Assembly: GCA_028023455.1 (NCBI GenBank)
Contig: JAQFVV010000156.1
Span: forward strand, 2,005,236 to 2,069,235
DNA from: Epiperipatus broadwayi
Taxonomy: Eukaryota > Onychophora > Udeonychophora > Euonychophora > Peripatidae
Direction: 5' to 3'
DNA length: 64,000 bases
The notes beneath the pieces are model-generated. The model ran no database searches and had not been told where the DNA came from. It saw nothing but the letters and a program-made list of their open reading frames with translations. Positions 11,933-23,432 of the stretch are shown piece by piece. The translations under genes and the position numbers were made by a program. The number at the start of each line of letters is the position of its first letter. The stretch's first letter is position 1.

Positions 11933-14439
11933 ATATTTAAAATGCAACTCATCCATCTGGTTTCCATCAGCATACTCCATTTTTAGATTTGGACTAGTAT
12001 TATTATTATTATTTTTATTATTATTACTTCTCATGGTTTGCAAATTTTGTACTCCAAACACTCGTATATTTATCTTGCCTGATTTTTCCCTATTTATTTC
12101 AATACTGCTCATTTCAGTCTCAAATCACACATCCTTTATTATTTCCAAATTTTGAATAAAACAAAATATTTTCTCCCTCTGACAATGAATTTATATAAGG
12201 ATAATTCTCAGTTTATTCAAATTACCTCAGGCGCCAGCTGTCAGTAGGTGAGATATATATACAACGCTTTTAACACGCCACATCTATATTGACATTTTTA
12301 TATATTCAGCTATACTTTCACAATGCATGGTTTTTTTTATTATATATTGAAGCAATGGATCTGGAAGTCCAATCCATGCTTCACAGCCTCCTATAAATTT
12401 AATTAGTATTGTAAACCTGAATTAAGTTTATAGCCCAATATCAGCAGGGTTTTGCATTAAAGGTAAAATTAATTAGGTTTATTAAATGTGTATTTGCATT
12501 TAAATATTTCCTTTAAATAAATTCCGTTCTAACATTAATCTGCTGTTAAAAAAATTACTTGTAAAACCTATCAATCAAACATATATATACGTCAAGCGTA
12601 TATATATGAGTTAATGCAAAATTCTGCTGAAATAAAATGCTTATTTTATTAAAAGAAATAAGAATATATTTTTCTTTTTAAATCTTGTTAAAATATGGCA
12701 TATGATTTTATTTTGAGATAAGCCCATCAACATTTTCTAAAGGAATGTATGTTTTTAATTAGTTAGCCCATTCAAGGCAAATTAAAGATGGCCTTTTTTT
12801 TTAATTAATAAAAATTCAAAGTTTAAAGAAAGAAAGTTAGAATAAAAAAGTAAAAGTTATTTTTAGAAAATGTTACCTTGAAACAAAGGAGCATGGGGGG
12901 GGGGGTTATCAAGATCTAAAATCATATGCAAACAATAGAAGGGTAGCTGACAAAAGGTATAAAAAGGAGAGGAGATCAAAAGACTGGGCTCTCTCTGGTT
13001 CTTTTCCTGATTCAGGCAGATCCTGTGCTGTGAGTCGCCATATTTTATTTCTAAAAGCAGAAAATATTGTTCCAGAATTCCTCGAAATCACCGTTAGAAG
13101 TTTCAACATGTGACATGCTAAAAGTGATCATAATTTGATAAATGTGAAAATGATTGGTGGTTAGGCAAACAGCTTTGCCTGTTGCCAAAGTCCTAAGCCA
13201 TCAAAATGCTGTGACATGCCAAAATAGAAGCCTGAACTGTGTGCCGGTCTGTGTGACTGTTTAATTAGAATGCTACATAATTTCCATTTCCTTGTCCAGA
13301 CAAATCTCAACATCTTCAATCAAGCCACCATGTCGAGGAAACCGGATCCATAAAACAAGGACTGGTAACGGTATAAAAATCTCATTAACTCTTTATTACT
13401 CTACCATTTTCATAAATACCTTTCTAAATTGTTCCATTTAATTATATCTATCATGTAACCATTTTTTATTAGACTAATATTAATTTTATCTTTTATCGTT
13501 TGATCATTTACTTACTAAAAATTCTTTTCCTTCACTATTCCTCATTTTAAAATGTATTTAAATGTTTTCTTGTTTTTATTTGCGGTGTAAATAATTTTTT
13601 TATTTGAAACTTTCCAAGTTAATAATTTTATTAAAGTTGGAAAGATATTGATTTAAACCGCACAATATTATGTCATTACAACACCTTATTGTCAACTTAT
13701 TTATTATATCATCAACCAGGAAATAGTTTAAACATTCCTACTATTTTCGAATGTCATTTATTAAAATATGTTATTTAAATCTAAAAGTTTAGTTTTCTAA
13801 TTTTCTTTCAATTTCTTAGTAGCTTAATCTATTATTTTACTTATTAAATGATCCAGGCATGCACAAACACATTCCATATTATATGTTGTTTATGCACATT
13901 TAACATCATTAGTCCCGTAAGTGTCCCCATCCATGTCTCTCTCTGATGCTAAGCCTGGGCCCAGTAAGAAAAATTTATGCATGTCTCAGATAATGTAGTT
14001 GGTTCATAATTAGACTTGAGAATAGGCAAATTGGACAGAGGTCATAGTATTCTTGATTTAATATCTCACATATGGGTGGCCTCGAGATACTTTTGCCTAG
14101 TATTCAAACTGGGTTAAACCAACATACATCATCTGACCAGTACAATATAAATGGCATAACAAATATATTAGCATAAGCTTTTCACCTATTTTATTCAAGT
14201 GATTAACCTACTTTGCAAAATATCAGTATTTAATAGGGTCTTCACCTATCATGTTAAGTTATTAATAAAATAACTAACATATGCGTATATAGCAAGTGTA
14301 TACATGTTTAAAATACACCTATAATCATAAAAAGTCTACTAAAATATACACATCAAGAGCGCATTTTATTTTAGAATGCATTTTGTTAATCAATAATTAT
14401 ATATATACAACAAGCATATACATTTTTAACTTGGCAAAT
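11933..14439. other. Leader of the large LTR element, no gene seen
   Basis: AT-rich DNA with an ATT microsatellite at about 11998-12027, a G-run at about 12895-12906 and no convincing ORF. A 66-codon minus frame at 12909-13109 is not recognised and is probably chance. Confidence 0.5.
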
Positions 14440-14755
14440 GGGTCTTCACCTATCTATGGTTACTCTAAAAATTGCTGTCATTGAAGCATAATGTCCACTA
14501 CATTGGACCACTTGACATACACAATTCCCAGTTTGCGGATCTTGACCTATCTGTGGTTACTCTAAAAATTGCTGTCATTGAAGCATAATGTCCACTACAT
14601 CGGACTGCTTGACATAAACAATTCCCAGTTTGAGGGTCTTCACCTATCTATGGTTACTCTAAAAATTGCTGTCACTGAAGTGTAATGTCCACTACATTAG
14701 ACCACTTGACATACAATTCCCAGTTTGAGGGCTTCACTTATCATATTAGGTTACT
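14440..14755. repeat. Tandem repeat of about 97 bp, three copies plus a partial
   Basis: Copies begin at about 14440, 14536 and 14634 with a partial fourth at 14729. Each contains TTCACCTATCTATGGTTACT, then CTAAAAATTGCTGTCA, then CACTTGACATA and CAATTCCCAGTTTG. A diverged relative of the first few bases (TCTTCACCTATCATG) occurs earlier at about 14239. It lies in the leader of the large element, a few hundred bases from its primer site. Confidence 0.9.
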
Positions 14756-15145
14756 GAAATTACAAATACATCGAGTGCACTTCTTTTAAAATACATTTAT
14801 TTACTCAACAAACATATAGAGAGAGCAAGTATATACATCTCTATCTATACAACCTCAATACCAAACATGGGTATATTATATACAATCACAATTTATTATC
14901 ATGACAAATAATTGAAAATATTTTTAGTCACGAAAAATTTTATATACATACATGAAATAGTTTCAGATTCCATATCTAGTGCAAAAATAATTTATACATG
15001 TATTATTAGCATTACCACACATATCAGTTCAGGGTGGTGTAAATTAATCAAGTCTTATGTTTGGACTTTCATATCTGAAAATCTTACATATATATTTCAT
15101 TTATTTTTAATGAATGGTCTTTCCAGGGGTGGAATGATCAATGAG

Positions 15146-15163
15146 ACCCCATGTTGGGCACCA
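15146..15163 (-). promoter_or_regulatory. Primer binding site, tRNA-Lys type, of the large element
   Basis: The plus strand reads ACCCCATGTTGGGCACCA, 15 of 18 bases matching an animal tRNA-Lys(CTT) 3' end including CCA. On the minus strand it directly follows the inferred end of the right-hand LTR, as a primer site should. It fixes the element's orientation and the inner end of its LTR. Confidence 0.75.
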
Positions 15164-18100
15164 TACCCAGAGAAAAAAAATCTACTGTAATTGTCAAATC
15201 TGTACATTGGCACAACAAAATTCAGAGTTTTAGTAAATCATCCCAAGGCTGACCAGCATAGAGTAGTACCAACCACATTGTCTGATATAGCCCCAGATCC
15301 TTTACTAAAGCTCAAAGATTTACCACCTTGCAGATGACACATATGAGGCCACAGCAGCATTTTCATTCATCACATGTCAGCAGTAGAACATCGGTAAAGC
15401 ACAAGACTATGAGAAATTGACTTACTAACTAGTATAGCTATATAGATGAGGTGTGTGGCAGAACATAATTATAAAATATGGATTGTGATTCTTAACTAAT
15501 GATTAACTAATCATTAATGACTTACCAATGAGCAACATTGAGACATGAAACAAAAATTAAATTCAAAACTAATTTAATGAAAACTAAATATTAAAATTAA
15601 TAAATAAAAATAATGCTTATAATGTGGCTATATAGGATGTCTCACATGCAGGTGGTTAAGTTAGGGATACAATTTAACATTTGGGATTGGGTTCACATGC
15701 AAGTGATCATTGCGATTATAATCATTTATGGTTTTCTTAGTTACATGTGGCTTTAATTTATATATACATATATGACAATTAAAATCACTCACAGGTGACA
15801 TTAATTATTCTGTTTAAAATTAGTTGCATTATTATATTTATTATATATATGTATATCACTCATAGGTGGTGATTTTAACATGAGCATTTACTGTTTATAT
15901 ATATAGCATTTCCAATCACGCGCAGGTGATTGTAGTTTGGATTACCAATAATTTAATTTACTTTGCTATATATATATCACTCGCAGATGATGAAGAAATT
16001 ATTAAGTTTAAAATTACAGTTTCATGAGCTTTAATGTTACTTTATAAATCGAAGTTAATTTGCTCATGACTATCTATGCCTAGTTTATGCTATATAACAG
16101 AATCTAGATCCACTCTAGAGTTAGCAGAGTGATTATAAACATTTATAAAGAATCTAACAGTTTATTAAGCAGTTTATTAAGCGTGAATACTTAATATTCT
16201 CTATATAGCTTATATGCCTATGAAATTAGACTCAAATTCAGATCAAAGCTGAAAATACAATTATTATGGCAGGATGAATTGAGGATTTGCAGTCAGACTT
16301 CAGATACCAAGGCATATAGAAAATATAAAGACTGATATAGCCCCTGCATCTCGAAAGTCCCTTTTTATGGGATTCTTACCAAGTAACGGTTCCCTTTCAC
16401 CGTATTCATTGATGTGGAAATAGGAGACCTTTTAGTCCGGTGATCAAACAACTAATTAAACTATGGGAGTCTCATGCTTCATTTCTGAGGATGCAGAATG
16501 GGGTGGGAAGTAGCCAACCTCCATTTTGGAAGAGATAGTTGTCCGAACTAAGAGAGTAATGGTGTAGCACATACACATACGACCATTAAAGAAATATACA
16601 GCAACAAATATATATGCTGTAGCGTTTGTTAAAGACACACTCGCACCACTGACTACATTATTATATAATAGAAATTAGGATGCTAAACAATAGTTTCCTT
16701 CATGAAACTACCGTATATCAGTTCATATAGCATCTATAATTGTGCTATTAAGGAAAGCTTATGAATCTAATTTCTAAAGCTATCTATATAGGCATTTTGT
16801 AACTCTAGGGAAGGAGTACAGCACATTATGGATATAAAGTTATAGCTTTATGCTGTATTTCAATCACTCTGGCTAAATATTAGTCAAATATTATCTCTAA
16901 AACAAATTTGACTTAAAGTAGCTGTATGCGTTTAATTATCTTTTAAATAAGACATTTTATCCCTTTCAAAACAAAGTTTCTTTTGTGCACTCATATACAC
17001 ACGATATTACATATATGTGTGAAGATTTAATGGCTCCTCACTAAGCATTTAACTAAGAGTAAAACCCCATTTTGAACAAATATAGCACAAACCAATACAT
17101 AATGGAAAATAATAAAATTTGGCATAGATTTAACTAGGAAAAAATGTAAGTTTAAAGAGGAGATTTCACGCATGAAATCTGAAGTTTGGTTTTGTTTTAG
17201 CCTAGTTTAAAAAGGAAATGGAAATGCAAATAGTTTACATCTGATCGACCCAATTCAACACAAGTTTAAGTTGTGTACAAGAATTAATAAAGGTAAATAT
17301 TATCATTACATTAAAATATGTAAAAGCAAATATCATTAAGTTAAAATATATAAAATAACTCAGAAACTTAATTATCATTTTTAGAATAAAGCATTTAAAA
17401 TCATACATAACAAAAGTTATGATAAATAATTTAAAACCAATTGATTTAAGAAAGTTAAAACTAAATCACTTAGAATAAGGTAAATACATTGAACTAGATC
17501 AATCAGAAATAAATTAGTAAACCAACAAATAATAAATAAATAAATAAATGGAGTACGTACATCAATCAATAAGATATTAACTCAGTATGAAAATTGATTA
17601 TCAAATCATTTATAAAATCAGATATCAAATCAGGCAAGATTTTAAGATTAAAAATAAAGAAAACAAAATTACATTTTAGTAGTGGATTTAAAGTACATTA
17701 TTGCTATGGCCATAGAGTTTAGATTTAGCTAGCTTTAGGAATTATCGCATTTTAGTTGAATTAATAGTTTTAAGTAGAAGTTATTACCGGGCTCTCTTCT
17801 TTCTGCTGGTGACTGGTTTCATGTTGAAAGGCTGGAAATGGGCATCTGCTTCTTATGGCTCTCCTCTCACTGCTATCCACATGGTAGACTTCCTGGGTCA
17901 CGAAGGCAAGATAATGCCTTCTACTCAGACTGCATTATAATTAACAATTTTAAACATAAGTTGTCAACGACTTGACTTGAAATAATTTCTGATTGCTTCA
18001 AGGGTGGCTGCAGATGCTTATATTATCAGCTTACCCCCCTCTCCGCTGTCATAGTTAAGTTTTTAGATATGCTTCGCTAATTTTCTCATTGTATTCCTAG

Positions 18101-18742
18101 AATCATATAATCATGCTGTTTTTTATTTCTTACAGCTGGGTTTTACAACTGGTCATCCGCTATTTTCTTTGACCATTCAGGATAATTTATTCTTATCTTT
18201 TTTCACAACTTATTGTTACTTTTTAATTTTGTAATTAAGTCAAAAAACAGCGAGAGAAAGTAAGTTTTATGAGATCATCTTTTTTTTTAGAAAACAAATT
18301 CACAGGTGAAAACATCTAGTTATATATGCAACTCGATTATTTAATTTAGCAATATATGCAGAAATATACAATACTTTCAAATATTATTTTTAGAATAATT
18401 ATTCTGAATAAAGAAATTTTTAATGTTTATAATTCTGTTAACATTATTCCTTTCTGCATATATGTAGTCTCTTGTTACATATACAATGCATTTTTCATTA
18501 ATTTACTCCTAGAAATATATATATGTGTGTATATGTGTTTTTACATATACAGATACAATTTTTCTACTATATGCTAAGATATACACACACATACATAAAT
18601 ATTACCTTTATGTTTAAATTTAGCCTGATTTTAATACAATTTTGATCTGATACACGAGGATTTGGTGATAGTTACTTATATTGAAATACTACTATAGTAT
18701 ATAGTAGGTAAAACAGTTGGATTGACAAAGCTGACTGTTTCA
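15164..18742 (-). repeat. 5' LTR of the large element, about 3.58 kb
   Basis: The right end is fixed by the shared ...ACTGTTTCA boundary with 9008; the left end by the primer site. In minus sense it starts with TGAAACAG. Its inner part (15164-15757) has no counterpart in this window. Most of it is AT-rich and non-coding; it includes an array of short palindromes at 15642-15993. Confidence 0.72.
15642..15993. repeat. Array of short CAGGTG-type palindromes in the LTR
   Basis: Imperfect palindromes of the form TCACnnGCAGGTGA occur at about 15642, 15693, 15785, 15857, 15913 and 15976, spaced 50-90 bp. The clearest is CAATCACGCGCAGGTGATTG at 15913. The left LTR keeps three, at about 6083, 6169 and 6229. 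Each contains an E-box-like CANNTG. Their conservation in both LTRs and regular spacing suggest protein binding, but this is inference. Confidence 0.6.
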
Positions 18743-19624
18743 ATATGCACTTACATGTATCCTACTACTTTCAATTGTATTACAAACTACTTCATGAATA
18801 GGTGAGCTGTACTTAACAGCTTGCCTTGTGTTGGTGTTAGGTTCTAGCAGCTTCCAGTCTTGAACATGAACTTGCCTCACTGTGTCAACTACTAAACTTA
18901 ACTGACATTGTCTGAAGAATGTTGACCCTGGCTTTCAGCTCTGTGACAGTAGTTCTCTGGTGAATCTACCATTCAGCTTTGTGAATTAGTTCTTTGACCC
19001 TGCCTTCAAAAGTTTGATTATTCATTGGCAGATCCCCATCCCTAAAAAAAACTATTCAGATTCAGTGAGCATCATAACCTTTTGGCTCATTCTTGCCATT
19101 TTATATACAATTATCTATATGCTTATGCATTAGTTAGAGGGGGTGAATACTCAATCCTAGATAAGACGGGATCTGGACTAGTCTATTATTCAAAGGCAAG
19201 ATGAAATATGAAAGTAATGATTAATAAATCTGTTAAAAACAAAAATATAAAGTAACTGCAAATAGGTTGTAACACTAAACAAAATAATAGTAGAGATATC
19301 TACATTTGAATACAATAATAAATTGTATATTCAAAATAGGAATGATAGAAAGCTTAGTGCTTCCCAAATAAATCAGAAAAACAATTATTTGTAATCACAG
19401 GTTTAAAATAATATTTTATAAAAGATATTTGATAATATTTAATATATCAAATGGATAAATAAGTATATTTTAGAATTATTATAAATACATTGATATAAAA
19501 TTTACAATTACTTTTGTGATATTAAAAACAATGCCATATATTTAAAAAAAAAATGTTGAAAATATTAAATCTTAATACATTTTCACAGACAAGAAATTCT
19601 TTAATAGTGTATTTAATAATGACT
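18743..19624. other. Unassigned DNA, no gene seen
   Basis: Between the LTR end and the first hammerhead repeat there is less AT-rich sequence at 18743-19150, then AT-rich DNA. I see no ORF or recognisable repeat. Confidence 0.4.
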
Positions 19625-19744
19625 AAAACATCACATGATCACTATTTCTTATAATTATACAAGCTGTTACTTGCCACCCAGTGTAAGCCATAGTAATCAA
19701 TGGATACTAGAAGGTTTATGCATAAAATGCCTGCACGTCCAATA

Positions 19745-19786
19745 TCATCAGACTAGTTTTTAGCTTGTGGTTTTCATCAATAAAAA
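19745..19786 (-). ncRNA. Degenerate hammerhead ribozyme, family A
   Basis: On the minus strand UUGAUGA replaces CUGAUGA, AAAA replaces GAAA, and CUAGUC with the cleavage triplet GUC follows. Stem I is poorly paired. Recognisable only by alignment to better copies; activity is not expected. Confidence 0.5.
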
Positions 19787-20406
19787 GCCTTGGATCTGAA
19801 AGCACTGACATAGAACTTTCGATTTAATGCAACCCTCCAGCAGCCATTTTTTTATCTATTTAATTGACTATAAAGTTATAAGGCCAAAATAAAAATGCAA
19901 TAATTCTTTCAATCCAAGCCAATTCACTTGTATACATATTAGAACACAGTTCATTATTAATACATTTTGGAGTCTTTTGTTCTTTAATAAACATAGTAAT
20001 CCTATGAGAAGAAATGGTATTTGTCTACTAAAACATCACATGTAACCACAATTTCTTGTGCTTACACAAGCTGTTAAACAATAACAAACTCTCCATACAG
20101 TAATGCCACCCAGTGAAAACCGTAGTAGTCAATGGATGCTATTGTTTCAACAGTTTGTGTGAGCAATCTTGTCCCCAAAGGATAATGGTGACTATGGTTA
20201 TTAAAAACCCAAGATATCAAAATGTAAAGATACTGAATTTGGTTCAGATCTGAATGAATATATAAGTGAATTGGCTTGGATTAAAACCAGTATTGTATTT
20301 TTATTTTGGACTTATGGCTTTATAATTAATTAAATAGTTAAAATGTAGCTGCTAAAGGATTGCATTAGATACAAAGATTTAAGTGCAATAATCTCAGATT
20401 CAAAGT

Positions 20407-20448
20407 TCCTCATTGATAAAAGCCAGAAACTAGAAACTAATCTGGGGA
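20407..20448 (+). ncRNA. Degenerate hammerhead ribozyme, family A
   Basis: Stem I UCCUCA/UGGGGA is intact, but the core reads UUGAUAA and the stem III/cleavage part CUAAUC. GAAA is kept. Probably inactive. Confidence 0.55.
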
Positions 20449-20525
20449 TATTGGATGAATAGGACTAGATAAGGATTTTATGCATAAACTTTCTAGCATC
20501 CATTGTTTACTATGGCTTGCACTAG

Positions 20526-21655
20526 ATGTCACTACTGTATGAAGAGAATAATTATTTGGATGAATGGGAGAAAAAATTGATAAATGAAGCAAAGAAAAGA
20601 AAGGGATTGATAAAGAAATTAACACTTTTTTCATATAGTAAATATGATGTAGCTAAAATTATATGGAAGGGAGTTGCAGTATCAGGGTTAACATATGGTA
20701 ATGATGCATTATGTGTTAGTAAAGGGGTATTAGATTACTTAGAAAAATACAAATAGAAATAGAAAGACATGAATTAGATGTAGATGTATGGACAGCAAGG
20801 GAGGCAATTCAAGGAGAAATGGGATGGTCAAGTTTTTATATGAGAGATGCAAAAAGTAAAATGAAAATGTTTGGTAGATTGCAGTTTATGGATAATAAAA
20901 GAATAACTAAATTAGTATTTAATTAGATTATGAGTAAAGGGCAGTCAACAAAATGGGTGAGAAAGGTAATACAGTATGCAAAAGATTTGGATAAAGAATT
21001 TATATCAGTATATTCATACAAAAGATGGGATGATTGTGTTAGGAGGATTGTTGAGTGTTATAATGGTAAGGAATGGGATAAAAGAATAGATTCATTAATA
21101 AAAAATAGGGAGTTAGAGAGATGGAGAACTAGTTCGGAGAATAAAAAGAGTTTAAATATATATAGAAGTAAACAGAACATTAGGTATGAGTTAATGTATG
21201 CTAATAGTAAGGAAAGTAGTTTATTGTTTAAGGCTCAAACAGGATTTTTAGAAACAATAGAATATACATGTAAATGGAAAAATATGGGTGATTTAGTCAG
21301 TAAATTGTGTAAGGAAGAAATAGAAAATATTAGGCATCTGTTAATTGAATGTAAATGCTTGAAAACAGAAAGAGTACAAATAATGAAGTTATGGAAGAAT
21401 AAATATGAAAAAAGTGATTATACAGAAAGTAGATTATTGGTTTATATGCTGGGTTTGGGAAAAGATAAGGGGGATTCAGATATAAAGGCCATAGAGTTGA
21501 TAAAAATTATGTTGTAGAAATGGGATGTAGCAGAATATGGGAAAATTTTGAGTGGGGAATGGAAAGTAAAGTAGGTAACAGGTTTCTCTGGGCATAGTTG
21601 CTGAGATTCCTGACTCCGTTTAAGGAAGAGCCATAGTACATCATATCACATCACA
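20526..21655 (+). pseudogene. LINE ORF2 C-terminal fragment and 3' UTR
   Basis: Frames at 20526-20756, about 20755-20925 and 20930-21517 form one broken reading path, with a frameshift near 20755 and a stop near 20925. The sequence resembles the region after the RT active site of LINEs: SGLTYGNDALCVSKGVL parallels the LLYGSETW-type block, then AREAIQGEMGWSSF. Near the end C-x3-rich KLCKEE...RHLLIEC resembles the C-terminal zinc-finger-like motif. RT and endonuclease are absent, so it is 5'-truncated. A 3' UTR with GGTTTCTCTGGGCATAGTTG follows. The clade is not assigned. Confidence 0.65.
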
Positions 21656-21660
21656 TTATT

Positions 21661-22110
21661 AAAGTAGTTTACTATTTAAGGTTCAAATGGGATCTTTAGC
21701 AACTGGGGATTATACACGTAAATGGAAACACGTGGGGGATTTAGTTTGCCAATTGTGTAAGGAAGGCATAGACAATATTAGGCATTTGTTAATTGAATGT
21801 AAATGCCTGAAAGCAGAAGGATACAAATAATTAAGTTGTGGAATAATAAATATAAGGAAAGTGATTATACAGAAATTGGGTTATTGATTTTTATGATGGG
21901 TTTGGAAAAAGATAAGGGGGATTTAGATATAAAGGTCATGGAGTTGACAAATATTATGTTGTGGAAATAGGATGGAGCAGGATATGGGAAAACTTAGTGT
22001 GGAGAATGAAAAGAGAAGGTAATGTGTCTAACAGGTTTCTCTGGGCATAGTTGCTGAGAAATTCCTGACTCCATATCAGGAGAAGTTACAATGGAACACA
22101 TCACATATTG
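21661..22110 (+). pseudogene. Second 3' fragment of the same LINE, tandem
   Basis: It is homologous to 21208-21655 and includes the zinc-finger-like end and the same 3' UTR (TTTCTCTGGGCATAGTTG). Frames are broken throughout. It starts abruptly about 310 codons further into the protein than expected for a full copy, so it is another 5'-truncated insertion or a duplication next to the first. Confidence 0.7.
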
Positions 22111-22762
22111 TATTTAATACTTTCAAGATTTTTTATGAATATACAATACAATATAGTCTATAATTTATTGTATTTTAGTAAGGAGTTATAATTATTTACA
22201 AATTAATAAAGATAGCACTAAATTTTATTAAAATATATCTAAAGAGAAAATAAATAAATAAGAATGCATATTTAACTGTCTATTAGACATAGATAATAAC
22301 TATTTATATAATGTCCTGATAATCAAATAAAAAGAGAAAAAAAATATGTTCAAATAACAAATTATTTAAATGCATATACAAAAAGCTTTCATAAACAAAG
22401 ACTACCCTTTACAGTATATCAACAAAAGAAAATAAATTTTGAAATTTAAAAAAAAACATAAAAAGAAGAAAAAATTTAAGCATTAATATTAACAATATAA
22501 CACTAACTAGAAGATAAATGGAAATATTAATTGTAAATAAATATAAAAATTGTAAATAAAAATATACATATTGAGATAAAATTAATGAAATATGCAAAAT
22601 AATTTGAAACAATGCTTTTAATTTGATTTAAAAGATTATATTTTCGAAAAGCAGACAAAAACTAGATTCAAAAAGTAAAGTAGTTTTTTGAAAATCAGTT
22701 ATTTATATACTCAAAAAACATGGAAGATATAAAATAAGAATAAAATATTTTTATGATTAATT
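22111..22762. other. AT-rich DNA, no gene seen
   Basis: Low-complexity A/T-rich sequence with short chance frames only. Confidence 0.4.
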
Positions 22763-22883
22763 ATGTAAACTTAAGAGCATGCTATAACTCTAAACAAGCT
22801 TTTTTTATTATTTTTTTTTTTCTTATGATAAATGCTACTACAAGAGAAGACATTCAAATCATCTTTATCTTAGATTGTCCCCA

Positions 22884-22924
22884 TCCCCAGACCGGTTTCG
22901 ACCTATGGGTCTCTTTAGTGAGGA
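22884..22924 (-). ncRNA. Hammerhead ribozyme, type I, one core change
   Basis: On the minus strand: stem I UCCUCA/UGGGGA (six pairs), core CUAAAGA where CUGANGA is expected, stem II GACC-CAUA-GGUC, GAAA, C-CG-G and the triplet GUC before stem I. All helices are intact, but the invariant core G is A, which should abolish or greatly reduce cleavage. Confidence 0.72.
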
Positions 22925-23283
22925 GTTTGGACACTAGATTCAAAAAACCAACTCAAGCTAAGTATTTATCTAAAATATATTTCCCAAGAAGAAGATCTAA
23001 ACCTTTAGACATCTGCATGTCTTTAAAGTCAGCTCTCCAACTGAAAAAATTATATGGGCCTGAACTTAATTCAGATACTCCATATATTAATAGGTTTAGC
23101 CACTTAATTTAGCCAAAGCCCCAACATATGGAGTATCTGAATTAAGTTCAGGCCCATATAATTTTTTCAGTTGGAGAGCTGACTTTAAAGACATGCAGAT
23201 CTCTAAAGGTTTAGATCTTCTTGAGAAATATATTTTAGATAAATGCTTAGCTTGAGTTGGTTTTTTGAATCTAGTGTCCCAAC

Positions 23284-23324
23284 TCCTCACTGAAGAGACC
23301 CATAGGTCGAAACTGGTCTGGGTA
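23284..23324 (+). ncRNA. Hammerhead ribozyme, type I, intact core
   Basis: On the plus strand: stem I strand UCCUCA (23284-23289), core CUGAAGA (23290-23296, fits CUGANGA), stem II GACC-CAUA-GGUC (23297-23308), GAAA (23309-23312), a two-pair stem III C-UG-G with A-U, and GUC ending at 23318, then UGGGUA. Stem I has one U.C mismatch and one G.U pair. Every invariant core base is present. Cleavage would fall after 23318. The minimal stem III is known from hammerheads of Penelope-like elements and retrozymes. Confidence 0.8.
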
Positions 23325-23432
23325 TGGGGACAATCTAAGATTTGCCTTCTCTTGTAGTAGCATTTATCATAGCAAAAATAAAATATATAAAAAAAGCTTG
23401 TTTAGAGTTATAGCATGCTCTTAAGTTTACAT

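Larger units (their letters stand above)
6055..18742 (-). mobile_element. Large non-autonomous LTR element with LTRs of about 3.6 kb
   Basis: A segment of roughly 2.95 kb is directly repeated at 6055-9008 and about 15758-18742, with both copies ending at ...ACTGTTTCA. A tRNA-Lys-like primer site at 15146-15163 marks the inner end of the right LTR, so the full LTR is about 15164-18742. The missing first 0.6 kb of the left LTR should lie left of the window, beyond the inserted gypsy-type element. The interior (9009-15145) has one decayed Lys/Glu-rich ORF and tandem repeats, but no protease, RT or integrase that I can see. This fits a large retrotransposon derivative mobilised in trans. Family unknown. 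Confidence 0.75.
19625..20535. repeat. Family A hammerhead repeat: tandem start and inverted pair
   Basis: A unit begins ACATCACATGATCAC at about 19627 and begins again at about 20032, a period of about 405 bp. From about 20150 the same unit runs in reverse complement to 20535. The left unit carries a minus-strand hammerhead-like core (about 19745-19786) and the inverted unit a plus-strand one (20407-20448); both are degenerate. No ORF is present. The right end abuts a LINE fragment. Confidence 0.8.
22763..23432. repeat. Family B inverted repeat with a hammerhead in each arm
   Basis: Arms at 22763-23086 and 23125-23432 are near-perfect reverse complements with a 38-bp spacer. Each arm contains a hammerhead core directed outward: minus at 22884-22924 and plus at 23284-23324. 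The outer ends share AAGCTTGTTTAGAG with family C at 41.5-42.0 kb. Apparent ORFs of 64 and 119 codons in the arms are mirror images of each other and are by-products of the repeat. Confidence 0.92.

Noticed and set aside
19030-19075. Possible very degenerate hammerhead (minus strand, CACTGAATCTGAATAG then AGGGATGGGG)
   Set aside because: Order and spacing recall family B, but the core and GAAA are missing, so it is not called.
22753-23290. ORFs of 119 and 64 codons with the same protein sequence on opposite strands
   Set aside because: They are the two arms of an inverted repeat and contain the ribozyme; coding is not supported.
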